DNA of 64,000 bases from Beta vulgaris subsp. vulgaris. Lineage: Eukaryota; Streptophyta; Magnoliopsida; Caryophyllales; Amaranthaceae. Position 1 is the first letter of the stretch. Each line of letters begins with the position of its first letter. The stretch is from positions 7,216,984 through 7,280,983 of the forward strand of contig NC_079209.1 of assembly GCF_026745355.1 (NCBI RefSeq), in the 5' to 3' direction. A program made the translations under genes and the position numbers. Shown here piece after piece: positions 11,388 through 23,016 of this stretch. The notes under the pieces are model-generated. The model ran no database searches. It was not told the origin of the DNA and saw nothing but the letters and a program-made list of their open reading frames with translations.

Positions 11388-14300
11388 TCATGACTTGGCA
11401 AGCTTCCTCAAGACTGACGCAGCTCGCTGCTCGAATTTGGGAAGGACCCAATCATGCTGAACGATGTCAAGGCCATCTTTCTCAGCGCCCAAGCTCTATT
11501 TTTCCACAAAATAAATCCATAGTTATACACTGAAAACAAACCTTGTACTATTTACAACAATCTATAATTATGAGGGTGAGGGGACTAGAGCGGAGGAGGA
11601 ACTTGTGAATTAATAATAAGAATGTTCCAAGTTAAATCTGACTCTAAACAGTTGTCAATTACTTACTCCTATCACATAGCATCCAAGTTTTAGAACAGGC
11701 AGAGAAAAAGGTTTTGAAAAAGCAATTAGTAGATGTTGGTATGAGGTGTAGGATGAGCATCCTACACCAACTCCAAAACGCAAGGCAAAAAGAATGAAAC
11801 ACACCATTCAACATGTAAAAAGTAATTGATTTGACGGTCAATGTACATTTTCATTACATCCAGTGTACATGTCGAAAATTTAAAAAGTAACTGAATATAC
11901 TGTTCCCCATTTAATAACTGATTTGATGTCAACCGCCATCATTTCCCCCAATATACTATTCACCACTTCTCTTTTCCACACTCAACCTCCTTGTACATTC
12001 TTGGCTTCGTGGTTGTTCATTAACAAAAATCAAAATGTACAATGACAGCCCCCCTAGCTGAAAGTAACCCAATTCCTAAAGCTGATGTCGAGTAATTTGC
12101 AATCTTTGTACACTGGTGTGTTAGATTTTTGTTTACTAATGAAATTCAATATGTACAATTACAGTCCCATACCGTGCATGTACATGCAATTGTAGGTGGA
12201 GCTAATAATAAAAAAAAAGTACCGCAACCAACGTAAATAAGGATAAATCACAATGTACACTAATGGTCATTACTTTGATCACTGAAAATCCCCAAATATA
12301 CACTCGTATATTATTATACACCAGACCATATGTATTTGTACATTAAAAAAATTGTTTCAGCAAATAAATGAGAGAGAAAGAGAGTGAATGAGTGAGTGAT
12401 GAGAGAGAAAGAGCTGGCCCACTTTCAAGAATACTGTCAAAAGCCAGCCAAATTTTGGCTCCCCTAAAACCATTAAACGACATCGTTTTGGGCAAGGTGT
12501 ATCCTACACCTCGGTGCAGGATCTAATTTGCGTTGAAAGAGATCAACTATATACCACATCCTTTTTTTTTAGTCAACTCGTTTTCTTTTTGGGAAATTTA
12601 TTATTAGTCATTTCCTTTTTTAGCCACTTTTCGAAAGGAAAAGGACATTTTTGAGAGGTGAGTCCTTTAGTTTTCCTATACTTTATCCACTAGATTTGTA
12701 TTTCTCTCTCCTCTCTTTAATATGTGTGCAATAAGCAAATGAGAGTATGAGACAACTTTAAAACGGGGGTATATTCCAAGATTTTCACATTTGATCTGTA
12801 CTATACGACAGGTAAGTTACTACCAAGAACAAGCCCCATAAGACAAAACAAGTACTCCCTCCATCACGAAGTAATAGTCACATTTACTCCCTCCGTCCCT
12901 AAATAGAGCGTCCATTTCTTTTGGATACAAGTATTAAGAAGAAATCATGTAGGACCTTAGTTGTATTAAATCATAATTAAATATAGAAGTTTGAACACTT
13001 TTTATGAATTGTTTTTTAAGGTGAGAGAATGTAGGCCATATGAAAAAGTGGGTGATGTTATAAAAGTTGAACGTAAAATAATATTTTAATTGGTGGATCC
13101 ATACCAAATAAGGAAATGGGAAATCTATTTGGGACAAACATAAATGGAAAAAGGAGCACTCTATTTAGGGACGGAGGGAGTAGTACTTTATTAAAATGTA
13201 AGAAGAAAGTTGTCACCTTTCCTAAAATAATACTACATCGAGATATTCATGTTTACCTTGAAGACAATAGAAAAGATGCAACAAAAACAAAAAAAAAAGG
13301 GGAAGAATATAGTTAGAGCATAAAATATGTAGTTAGCTAATAGCTTCAAGAGATCCAAGCGCTTTTTGAGAGCAAGTGTCCTTCTATAAGCCCATAGAGT
13401 ATGGTCTCAAGCAGAACCAAGAATCGTCACAACAAAAGCAAAAGACATAACGTATTGGACAGTTCTAACACTGGGCTCAGTAGACAGCATATTTGGACAA
13501 AAGGAGAAGAAAATTGATTTTTCTTACTTAGATAAGGAAGATATGTTTTTTCCTACCGAAACTTCCAAGATTTGGTAGATAAGAAAGGAAGGAAAATGGA
13601 TCATCCAAATTTCCTCACCTTCCTCTCCTTAACACATTCAATCAAAGAAAAAGGGATCCTCCATACACATCCTCTCTTCAGTCATTCTCTCCAAATCCCC
13701 TAGCCTGAAAATATTATTAAGGGTCTCTAAACCTTTGAAGTAGCTAATGTTTTGTTTAGGTTGGGCTCAGTTAGCCTCATTTTAGGGTGATGATTCCACT
13801 CGGTTCAGTATCAAACCAAGTCATATCCATGGTTTCAAAACAAGGCCGCATCATATCTTATCGTCCTTGCAATAAACGTTTTCAAAAGCTACCGAACCGA
13901 TACTATCCGCATCTTAAAGGTGTTAAAATACCGTGTTTTAGGCGGGTTCAAGGAATATCTCATGATCTGAGGCGATATTTGGCGGTACAACAACCGCATC
14001 ATCCCATTCCCACATCACCGTGACCGTTACCGCGGTTGTGACTGAAACCGCATATTCGAACTACGCTCAGGTCATGTTGAGGTCACCAGTCAATCAGTTT
14101 ATCGTGAAAAATAGATCATTTATACTCATTAGTTTTCGCATATGGTCCGGTAAAGTTGGGTGAATGTCGATCTAGTCAAGATAGGGATATCTGATTTCAG
14201 GTAAGTCTGGTTGATTCATCAAGTCAGACCAGCTTTGCCGGATCTATTAATGCCTGTTGAGGCCTTTGGGTTTAAGCCGAGACAAAAGAATCTACATTAG

Positions 14301-17300
14301 ACACCGCTCGGGCCAACCTAAGAGCAGAAGGGGCAACCCAACCACCAGAAAAACCAAATAAATCCCCCTTGTAAGAATTACCCAGGCATGGACCCTTGCT
14401 GCAATAGCAGTCAGCAAAAACATACCTTTGATGAGTCAAAGCCAAATCCACCCATTTGCATCATGCGTTGAGTGTCATCCATAGCTGGATCAAAAAAGTT
14501 ATATTAGTTTTATCCAAAAAAAATTACTAAATCCGAAAGATTAAAAAAATAAGGGTCTCAAATATACACAATAGGTTGCTCAAACTGCAATGATCCAATC
14601 AAATGTAATGAGTCAGAGGCCTAGATATATATACCATTTTCCTCCCCTAGAATTAGGCTGAACAAACCCCGGAGTCCAAACAAGTTGAGGAAATACCTGA
14701 AATCAGACGATTTCACAATCAACTAATAAGACAAATAAACCATAGAAGTTACTAAATTTGTTTCTTTTATAAGGCATGCATAATATCCAAGGTTGAACTT
14801 CGACAAAATATTACTCTTCATACATGGTAAGATTGTAAGATTATAATTTCCTAAATTAAATCTAAAACTACAATATGTTATCAACTTATTAAAATTATAT
14901 TCCAGAAGTTAAATCCAAAACTACAATTTGCATCTAACTTAACAAGAGATAGTAGTTGTCAGATGAAATTTTTGATAATCGTGCTTGACAATCAAAAATA
15001 AAAACATAAACAATTTACCATGATCTGCTGCTGACATAGCTCACATCAACAGTGCTCAAGTCTATACCATTCTGGAGCATTGACCTAAACCTCTGAGTCA
15101 AAGGGAATGGGATTTTTGCTGACAAATCAACAGAGAGACATTAACATAAGTGATCAATAAAGACATCGGCACATCACCAATAATAAAGTACAAGTGACAC
15201 TTAGTGTTTTTTTTTTTTTTTTTGGAGTATATACAGGTGACACATCATATCAAGGACAATATATATATCATATGCACTCATTCAAACACGGATAAAGAAT
15301 AAGGGGAAATTATCTCAGCAATCAGCATCAGATATACAACTAATGCATAGAAAAGTGAGAAAGCTACCAGGTAACTTAAGATATCAAACACAAAAAACAA
15401 CAATTCTTTTGTGTATATAGAAGGAATTAAGGAAAATAACAAACCTGCAACAAATCCAGAGAAGAAGAAGTTCACCCAAGCAAAAGTGAGAGTCTGGACA
15501 TAAACAGAAAGTTTTAGATAGAGACAAACATCAGTTCAAGAAGCATACCAGATAAGTTGCTTACCTGAGGTATAATCATCGACAGATTTTTCTTCATCAT
15601 ATCCATAGCCATGTTTGGATCAGAAAACATTTGAGCTTGAGCATTTGGAGCTTGGCCTTTGGGAACATGTAGAAGCCCATTTTCCTGCATTTGGGTTAGA
15701 AACGGTCAGTTTCTCCACCCATAAATGGTATGCCTGAGAAACATATAGATATACATCTAGATACCTCAATGTCATCAAATCCTACGTACCCTCCCTCCCA
15801 AAACAAGGAGAAAATTGATGAGAAGAAAGAATGAAAAAGAAAGGAGAGGGAAAAACAGCACATAGAAAGTTGAGCTACATTTAACTACAAAAAATGCTTA
15901 CAAGGACAAATATCAATAGAAACTTGAAGCAACAAGAATTTCTGAAGACCATAAACAGGACATGGACAGGGGAGCATAGACCAATTTTTCAATGAAGATG
16001 GTAACGTATCTATAAGAAAGCAATCTATAACTTTAAAAGATGTTACAGACAAAAAGGTAGTGAAATAAAAAATATAAGAAAAGAAACAGATATGTTATGA
16101 ATCTCTAAATGACTAAGATTGTTGCCAGAGCCAGACACTGCAGCCTTGAATGATGAAAAGCAACCAAAGAACTGGAAACAAAGAACTGATGGTTCCATGA
16201 AAGCTTTCATCGTGTCTCAACAAGATAAACAGTCTCTCCTCCTTAAGGACACCTTTTCAATATTCTTTAAATTTCATCGACGAGAAACTTAAAAAGTTAC
16301 CTAAGGGGGATCGCTACAGTTTGAAAGATGACGATAGAGGGCGCTAGCAAAGATTCACATGCCCTCCAAATTTAGGATAAAAACAATCAAAAGTCACGAA
16401 AAAAAAAAACTAAAATAATAATAAAGCTCATCCCATATTTAATCTCTATCTACCTCTTGGGAATGTCACAAAATCATCTTCCCGGTTCCTTTTTAGAAGT
16501 TAATATGTCTCTCCATCACATCAACAATTCAACACTTTTTACTCTACTCAATTCCAATAAATTATCTAAAAATTTCTCTCTATCCACTACAATCACTTTT
16601 AACAACTTATCTAAAATTTTGTGTTAAATAGAAGTGAGGAGTTAGAAATGGGGAAGAGGGAGTAGAAGAAAAAGAAAACGACTCGCATGAGACATATGAC
16701 AATGATGACTTTAATGCATTCCTGAACTTCAAAACTCATCTTTAGCCAGAATTTAAACTAACTATCATGTGTGAAATTTCTCAAAGTGCGTGTGTGTGAC
16801 CTCTTGATTATTTTATCACATGTTAGCAGATCAAAGTGTTCAGAACCATTTTCTCATATATAATTCACAAAGGACCAGCTTACAAAATTTCAGACTCCAT
16901 CATCCACTTACCTCAAAAGTTATAGCCCGCTAAAGAGTGTACCCTAAAATCCCCTCAAATCAAGGACATAAATGTCATCTCCAGTTACACTGTTACAGCC
17001 ACAGGAATCTTCATTTCCCACTCAAACATCGATACTAGATAAAACAACACACAAGGACACTGCGAATTAAAAATGAAAATTTGAAGATTGATTAGTCTGA
17101 CTTCTAACCCCCCACCCCCTGTTTGTTTCACATATTCTGCACTATCAGTTAATGTCTAATGAGATGTTCAGAATTTAATTCGATTTGCCATACACTTGGC
17201 CATCTCTAGATTGCCTTATTCTGATTTTCCTTTTTGGCATAGCATATAGATAACCCTTTTCACTTGTGAGCCTTACAGAAAGACAAACAACCTAAATATC

Positions 17301-18175
17301 CCATTAGGCTGCAATGAAGAAGTTCAAGGACTAGATTACCGACTGGATCGAAAAGGCACTCCACACATGTAGGCAGTGTTAACTGTTAAGTGCTCAACCA
17401 CTCACAAACTACAAAAACATACCTCGTATTACCAAGCAATTCTAAATGCCAGAATCATAATAGCTATTATTTTTCTACATGACTATTGCAAATGCACCAA
17501 TATTTATCACCTCTAATTTCAAGCACGATAACAGCTCGCCTTTTGTTCAACTAATCAACCCCAAGCTGAAACCAATGCACACTACCCACCCATCAGTCCA
17601 TCACACAAAGTGAGCCACACCCACAATACCAATATTCATCATAAACATATTAAGCCGACATAGTGAATCGGAATACATCGATTACAGCTCCAAGGCAATG
17701 AAATCCCTTTAAACTACAATGTAAAATGCTAAAAATCCCACTAATAACTCATTCTAAACCAAAATTCAGTCTTTAACAAAGATCAAAAGAAACAAAGAGA
17801 GAAACAAAAAGACCTCGTTGTTATAATACATTCGGCGAGCTCGAAACGACTTAGAAGGGATGAAATTAGCAGCAGACCTCAAATTCCTCGCCCTAATTAC
17901 CACTTGCCTGCATTATAATCCGATTTCAAAATTAACCCACAATCCCACATATAAGAATAACACAATTAATCCAAATTATAGCAAATAAAAATCATCCCTG
18001 AAATCAAAGAAGAAGAAAATTACCCTTCTTTGACGATCTTGCCATCAGGGTTTTGGAAGGTGCGCATGAGTTTAGATACGAAGTAACGAAGAACACCAAT
18101 GAGAACCATCACTACTGATAAGGGTATCAAAACCCAGTCTCTTATAGCTGTGTCTAATACCAGATCTTCCGCCAT
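11388..18175 (-). CDS. EMC3: ER membrane protein complex subunit 3 (EMC3), 8 exons, 247 aa
   Basis: Minus-strand exons: 18175-18024, 17907-17814, 15684-15565, 15493-15445, 15118-15019, 14696-14635, 14484-14426 and 11495-11388. All introns are GT-AG, and the 744 coding bases give 247 residues without a stop, close to the length I recall for plant EMC3. The protein opens [14 protein letters not shown], followed by a membrane segment (about residues 14-33), [15 protein letters not shown], a second segment (123-139, [15 protein letters not shown]) and a third (about 173-188, [16 protein letters not shown]). It ends with [14 protein letters not shown] and a basic tail. EMC3 is an Oxa1-superfamily core subunit of the EMC insertase, which places tail-anchored and multi-pass proteins in the ER membrane. 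Introns 2 (2.1 kb) and 7 (2.9 kb) are long. Intron 7 carries a MULE MITE and a Stowaway, so the last exon, essential for the conserved C-terminus, lies far from the rest. Confidence 0.95.
11723..12532 (-). mobile_element. Mutator-like MITE, copy A (810 bp), in EMC3 intron 7
   Basis: The ends CAATTAGTAGATG and, in reverse complement, CGCAAATTAGATCCTGC match the two ends of the copy at 34810-35814. It is flanked by the 9-mers TTGAAAAAG (11714-11722) and TTGAAAGAG (12533-12541), which differ at one position, consistent with a Mutator 9-bp target duplication. Just inside the left end lies the near-perfect palindrome GGTGTAGGATGAGCATCC followed by TACACC. The interior repeats TGTACATTTTGATTT-like motifs. 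It lies in the opposite orientation to copy B. No transposase. Confidence 0.85.
12887..13180. mobile_element. Stowaway MITE, 294 bp, in EMC3 intron 7, nested in another Stowaway end
   Basis: CTCCCTCCGTCCCTAAATAG at the left pairs with CTATTTAGGGACGGAGGGAG at the right, with TA on both sides. Immediately to the left, TACTCCCTCCATCACGAAG (from about 12853) looks like one end of a second, different Stowaway that this one entered. Confidence 0.9.
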
Positions 18176-18541
18176 CTTTTTGCTTTCTCTCTCCTCTCTG
18201 AATTTCGTGAGATGGCTAGAACGATGAGTCGATGACTGAGATTTGGTTCTGGGTTTTTCTTTTTTCTGATTGATTTCAATAAAACGTAGTATTGTACTGG
18301 GTTGAAATTGAAACGATGTCGTATTCAGTTTCTAGTCCTGAATTCGTGATTAAATTCAACTATTACTATCGAAGATATATAGCTGGGTTTGGGTTCAGGT
18401 TTGGGTTCGGGTTTGGGTTTAGATAAGTTTAATCCAATTTAAATTTTAAACTATCCCTAGGGGGGAAAATATGGGGGATTATTTTTATTATTTTTGAGGA
18501 TTTTTTTTTTGGAACTCGTGATAAGAAGAATTTACTCTGGG

Positions 18542-18937
18542 TAGGAATGGAAATGGATCGGATTCGGGCGAGTGGAGCTTCACCTGCATCTATCCATCAC
18601 ACGCATAAGCCATCATCCACATCCATCCATCCGTCGTCCACCGGGTGAATGGATGGGTCGGGTGGTTAGCGGGTAATGAGATATATAATAATTTTTACAC
18701 AATATTATGACATAAGATACATATCTTTTAAAATTCTCATCTAAAAAATTCAATGAAGTAAGTAAATAAACATGTGTAATTGACAATATGGATGATGGGT
18801 GGTCATTAAGCGGGTGATGGGTTGGGTGACGGATGAAAATGATCTCACCCTCATCCGATCCGCATCCATCACCCGCTTCGCCCATCACCCGCTTAAAAAA
18901 ACTGGGCTAAGCGGATGATCATCCATTTCCATCCCTA
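18542..18937. mobile_element. hAT-type MITE, 396 bp
   Basis: TAGGAATGGAAATGGAT at the left matches the reverse complement of the right end (TAGGGATGGAAATGGAT) at 16 of 17 positions. Flanks ACTCTGGG (18534-18541) and ACTTTGGG (18938-18945) agree at 7 of 8 positions, fitting an 8-bp hAT duplication. The inside is built of GGGTGATGG/CCATCACCC-like motifs in both orientations. Confidence 0.82.
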
Positions 18938-18984
18938 ACTTTGGGCTTCCCTCGAACATCGTCACTCACCCAGAGGCCCAACAA

Positions 18985-19080
18985 TCCCCAATCCCCTCCC
19001 CATCATATTGAAATTTGCTTTCACAAAAATTTGAACCTTAGTCTCCCATGTGGGAGATAGAAAGTTATACCATTGGACAC
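18985..19080 (-). mobile_element. Possible tRNA-derived SINE remnant
   Basis: On the minus strand, a box A-like TGTCCAATGGTATAAC is followed about 35 bases later by a box B-like AGGTTCAAATTTT. There is no clear tail or target duplication, so this is a weak call. Confidence 0.3.
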
Positions 19081-19132
19081 AAATTCTTTTTCAATGCTAC
19101 TTAGTTTGGACCATGTTGTACGCTACGTTATA

Positions 19133-19385
19133 CTACCCCCGTTTCAAATTAATTGTTACACTTTGACATTTTACACTATTCACAAATTGCACTTTGACCC
19201 TCATTTGTGATTTATACGTGAATAAAAACATAGTCATGTGGGATCTTGTTAGATTCGTATTAGTATGTATTTTATTAATATGTACTTTTTATAATTTTTA
19301 CAAATATAAAACTAAAGATATATGTCCTCAAAGTTCTGCATTGGCATACGGTGTAAGTGTAACAATTAATTTGAAACAGAGGTAG
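19133..19385. mobile_element. Stowaway MITE, 253 bp
   Basis: The left end CTACCCCCGTTTCAAATTAA pairs with the right end TTAATTTGAAACAGAGGTAG. Pairing continues into TTGTTACACTT/AAGTGTAACAA, and TA flanks both ends. Confidence 0.9.
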
Positions 19386-19781
19386 TATCTATTTTGTCAT
19401 GTTAGATTTGTATTCGAATAACTCTATTTTAATGGGATGGGTATGAGACCCCTGGCAAATGGTAGACCATATGTCGGGTCTATGCTACGATATTTCAATG
19501 ATTAATGTACTTAGGACGTAATTCAGCAATAAGTGTTTGGAGTAGCTTTAATTTGGTATTTAGACTGTTAAAACTCTAATAATGGTGAAAAATAGTATTT
19601 AGTGCGTGAAAATGGTGTTTGAAGTAGCTTTTGGTGTTTGAATCAGTGTTTTGAAAAAGCTATAAATATTAGCTTCGGGAGGAGAGAAATGCTAAGAGTA
19701 TAGTTAAATTTAGTTATTTTTCTACACGAACAGCTAGTTTCAGTGACATAGTTCATTATGCTTTTATTATGTTATTTGATA

Positions 19782-20062
19782 CTCCCTCTGTTTCTTTTTA
19801 ATTCAACACTTTCCTTTTTAGTCTATTTCTTTTTAAACTATACACGGTTGTTTTTTCTATTTTTGGTAACATATCACATCTACTTTCTCCTCCTTTTCCA
19901 CCCATGTCATTTAGTATTTAATATTTTAACCAACTCTTTTGTTTCTCTTTCTCACTTTTTAGTTTTTCTCTCCACCTTTTTAGTTTCTCTCTCATACTTT
20001 TGTACTTTCTCCTTGGTTCTCCCCCAAAGTGAAGTAAGTAAATTGAAATGAAACGGATGGAG
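19782..20062. mobile_element. Stowaway MITE, 281 bp
   Basis: CTCCCTCTGTTTCTTTTTAA at the left and a right end reading AAACGGATGGAG form inverted repeats beside TA dinucleotides. The interior is strongly C/T-rich on the plus strand. Confidence 0.82.
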
Positions 20063-20224
20063 TAATACCTTAAGTGATTTTAGAGTCTTTTTTATATTTT
20101 TGGTACTTTGTAATTTCTTTCTCTTTTGTGTATTTTTGTAGGTATTTGAGTCATTTTGAGTGAATAATTAATGATCTTAAGAAAAAAGGAGTTCACGTGT
20201 CTTTATTTGTACTTCTAACTGAAG

Positions 20225-20822
20225 GAATTGTGTCCTCGACTTTGATGCAATTACTAAATATAATATGGATCGTATTACGGAGATAATAATTCATTAAATT
20301 GGGTCGTCTATACGTCTTGCTAGAGAATACTATAGAACTTCATGTTAGTAAATTATAAATCCGAAGCCCAATTAAATGGATCCTATTAGGTCACGTAGAA
20401 TTAATTGGATCAACAAAAAGAAAAACTAGGGTGGCCGGCCAAGAGGGGAGAGGGAAGGGGATTCCTAACCTAAATATACTTATATATTTAGTTAGGTAAT
20501 CACAAGAAAAGATATAAGATCTCTCTCAATATTCTTCTCTCTCTTATTCTTCCCAAAAGTCACGGTTACTCCATTAAAGAAGAAAAAGAATTTATTCCTT
20601 CCAACTAGCATTGGTGGAGTGTTGATCCGGATTGTTGGACCAAGTAGAGGAATCACAGTTGCGGTTCTATCTCCAAATAATAACAAGCTTTGTGGAAATC
20701 ACACTTCAAAGATTAATTCTAAACTATTATGTGATCCTTGATTGTATATGCATGTGATCCTGTTTTAAGTGCTTATGAATTTGATTCATGAAATTCCGCT
20801 TATAGTACTTAAATTCCTACAC
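20225..20822 (+). mobile_element. Probable LTR relic of a Ty1/copia-type element
   Basis: Several ordered blocks are shared with the LTR at 38195-38869: GAATTGTGTCC, CTTGCTAGAGAAT, CCTATTAGGT, AGGTGGCC, a late T-rich stretch with ATGTGATCCT-like motifs, and AAATTCCGCT near the end. No primer-binding site follows this copy, so a solo or truncated LTR is likely. Boundaries are approximate. Confidence 0.5.
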
Positions 20823-22149
20823 TAACGTATGTGTGTTCCTAAGTATGTGTTCTTTGGAATGAGTTTCCATCTGAAGAAAATTAGTCAGCAAACTTCACGA
20901 ATCGGAATGTTGCTTAAGAAACAAGTTTTGTTCCTTGGAAAAGAACTGCAACTTGAAGACACAACGCAATATCACTACACAGTGAAGATCGAAGCATAAC
21001 TTTGTTCCTTCCAAAGGAATTGGAGTGTTGCATATAGGAACAGTTGATGAAATATGTCAGATATTTTCCAGTCTATCAAATTGCAATGATATGTAATATT
21101 CGGGACTTTTTAGGGAACAATTTCAGCTGGAAATAATATCCTATTAATTTGGGATATTATTCTTGGTGGTTGAAGAAGGTATAGAGAGGATAAATATTCC
21201 ACAATCTTATCTTGAAATAAACTTTCCTAATTCTTTCCACGTTCAAGCTCATCAAGGAGTCAGCTAGAGCATTTTTTTCAGATATATATCGGCCACAAAA
21301 TTACTATCAAGATAGTATTTTTCCATCCCTTCCAAACCCCTCAAGGTTGGGAGCCATTTTTCGTTGGTCGTGATACAAAGCTGCAAAGGAATAAGAGTTG
21401 CTAGAGCGCAAAGGGAACAACATATTTGAATCTATTGCTCCCATTGAGTTCTTATTTTCTTATTCTTTGTTTTACTTTGTATTGTGATTCCTTAGTTTGT
21501 TATGCGTGCTCAGCAGCTATTAGATTGAAGCCATGTAATGGAGTTTATGAGATGGTTGATTTTAATTTAAAGGGTTCAAAGCCCTCAAATCACAAGCTTT
21601 CATAACAGAACTAGAAGGAGGCATAACTTTAATTTAAAAAGAGAAAAATTAGGGTTTATGGTTGATTTTACTCAAATCTCACATGACTTAAATTCCAGGC
21701 AGTCTTCGACTATACAAGGAACTTTTCGCTGGCGATTGCATACCCGATTTTTCATTCCTCAACTGACCTACAATTAGAGATATTGGAGAGAGAGGCGAAC
21801 TGGAAAACAAAATTGGAGAGAGAGAAATAAGGTCTACATAGAATCAGAAGAGGAAGAGGAGAGGGGGATCGAGGAGAGCAATTAGAGAAGGAGTGGGGGG
21901 TAGTAAAGAGCGGCTGGAGAGGAAAGGGAGGGGCGTGTGGTTAAATGATTCAATTAGGGTTTAGGTAGCTTTTATATGGGCTAGGGTATATCAAAAGGAA
22001 AAATTACTATTTTCTTAATTCAAAAAGGGGTTGCGACTGTTTTAAGTTGGTTTCATGCGATTGCAAAAATCAATTTTAGCAACTACTCAGCAACTAACAC
22101 ATAAATACTCGCAAAATTTGCGTCCGATGGTCTCCTTCGGTTGCAAACA
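20823..22149. other. Unassigned, probably transposon-derived DNA
   Basis: I see no gene. Stretches such as 21400-21560 resemble LTR or untranslated retroelement sequence, and the end of this block runs into the CACTA terminus at 22218. Confidence 0.35.
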
Positions 22150-22218
22150 TGAATATTAGCGACTAAATTTTTGGTAATCGCAAAAATCGGTCGCTAGATG
22201 AGGTTTTTCTTGTAGTGG
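22150..22218. mobile_element. One terminus of a CACTA (En/Spm) transposon
   Basis: Read from 22218 leftward on the minus strand, the sequence begins CACTACAAGAAAAACC, the classic CACTA end. It is followed by sub-terminal repeats with TAGCGACCGA, GCGATTACC and TTGCGA motifs continuing to about 22020. I did not find the opposite end in the window, so the element is truncated or its other end is too diverged. Confidence 0.7.
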
Positions 22219-22460
22219 ATTGTTCCGACATCAGTTAGTCGTTTTTTATCTTAGCACTTAGAGTCATTAGTTTAATTATAGTAGTTCGCTTATCTTGTTT
22301 CTTCCCCCAATCTTTACGTTACTGTAATATTGTTAAGTGACTTAGAACTTAGTCTTAATTGGGAACAATCACATTCCTCGTGGGATCAACCCCTACATCC
22401 ACTAATTACAAGTTAGTAGTTTTAGGCTATTGATTTGTGTGTGCTTCGACAACGCATCAC
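22219..22460. mobile_element. Possible LTR-end remnant
   Basis: The run CCTCGTGGGATCAACCCC, followed by a spacer and GTGCTTCGACAACGCATCA, resembles 3' LTR ends of some plant gypsy-type elements. There is no second LTR or coding sequence, so this is resemblance only. Confidence 0.3.
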
Positions 22461-22740
22461 TAATTATCATAAAATCAATTTTTACAATCAAACTCCAATA
22501 TTTATAATATCTTATAGCTAGTGCAACATCTACCATCTACTGCTATAACTAACAACTATTTTTCCGAACAGACCCTTAGCGCCTGTTCTCTCGACATAAA
22601 ACAATTTAACTGAACAAAATTGAACTAAAGTGATCACAATTAAATTGAACTAAATTGAATGTAACTGAACTGGTTTGAATTATAACTAATAGTAATGATA
22701 ATAATTTAGCTATCATTAATTAATAAATATAAATTAATAA

Positions 22741-22793
22741 TATAATATAATATAATATAATATAATATAATATAATATAATATAATATAATAT
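22741..22793. repeat. (TATAA)n microsatellite
   Basis: Ten perfect TATAA pentamers plus a partial one, in an AT-rich setting. Confidence 0.97.
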
Positions 22794-23016
22794 CTAGTTT
22801 TTAATAATGTAATATGTTAATATTTAATAATAATTACAATAATAAAAATATTATTTAATTAATAATAAATTCATAAAAGCCAAGAGCTCCCCTCCATAGA
22901 CCCACTCATGAGTCATGACCCACCCATTTGAAAATACATGAACAAGCTAAGATTGCCTACAAAGGTAGCACTATTGACCAAGGTCGAAAAAAAATGTAAG
23001 GAATAGCCAATTAGCC

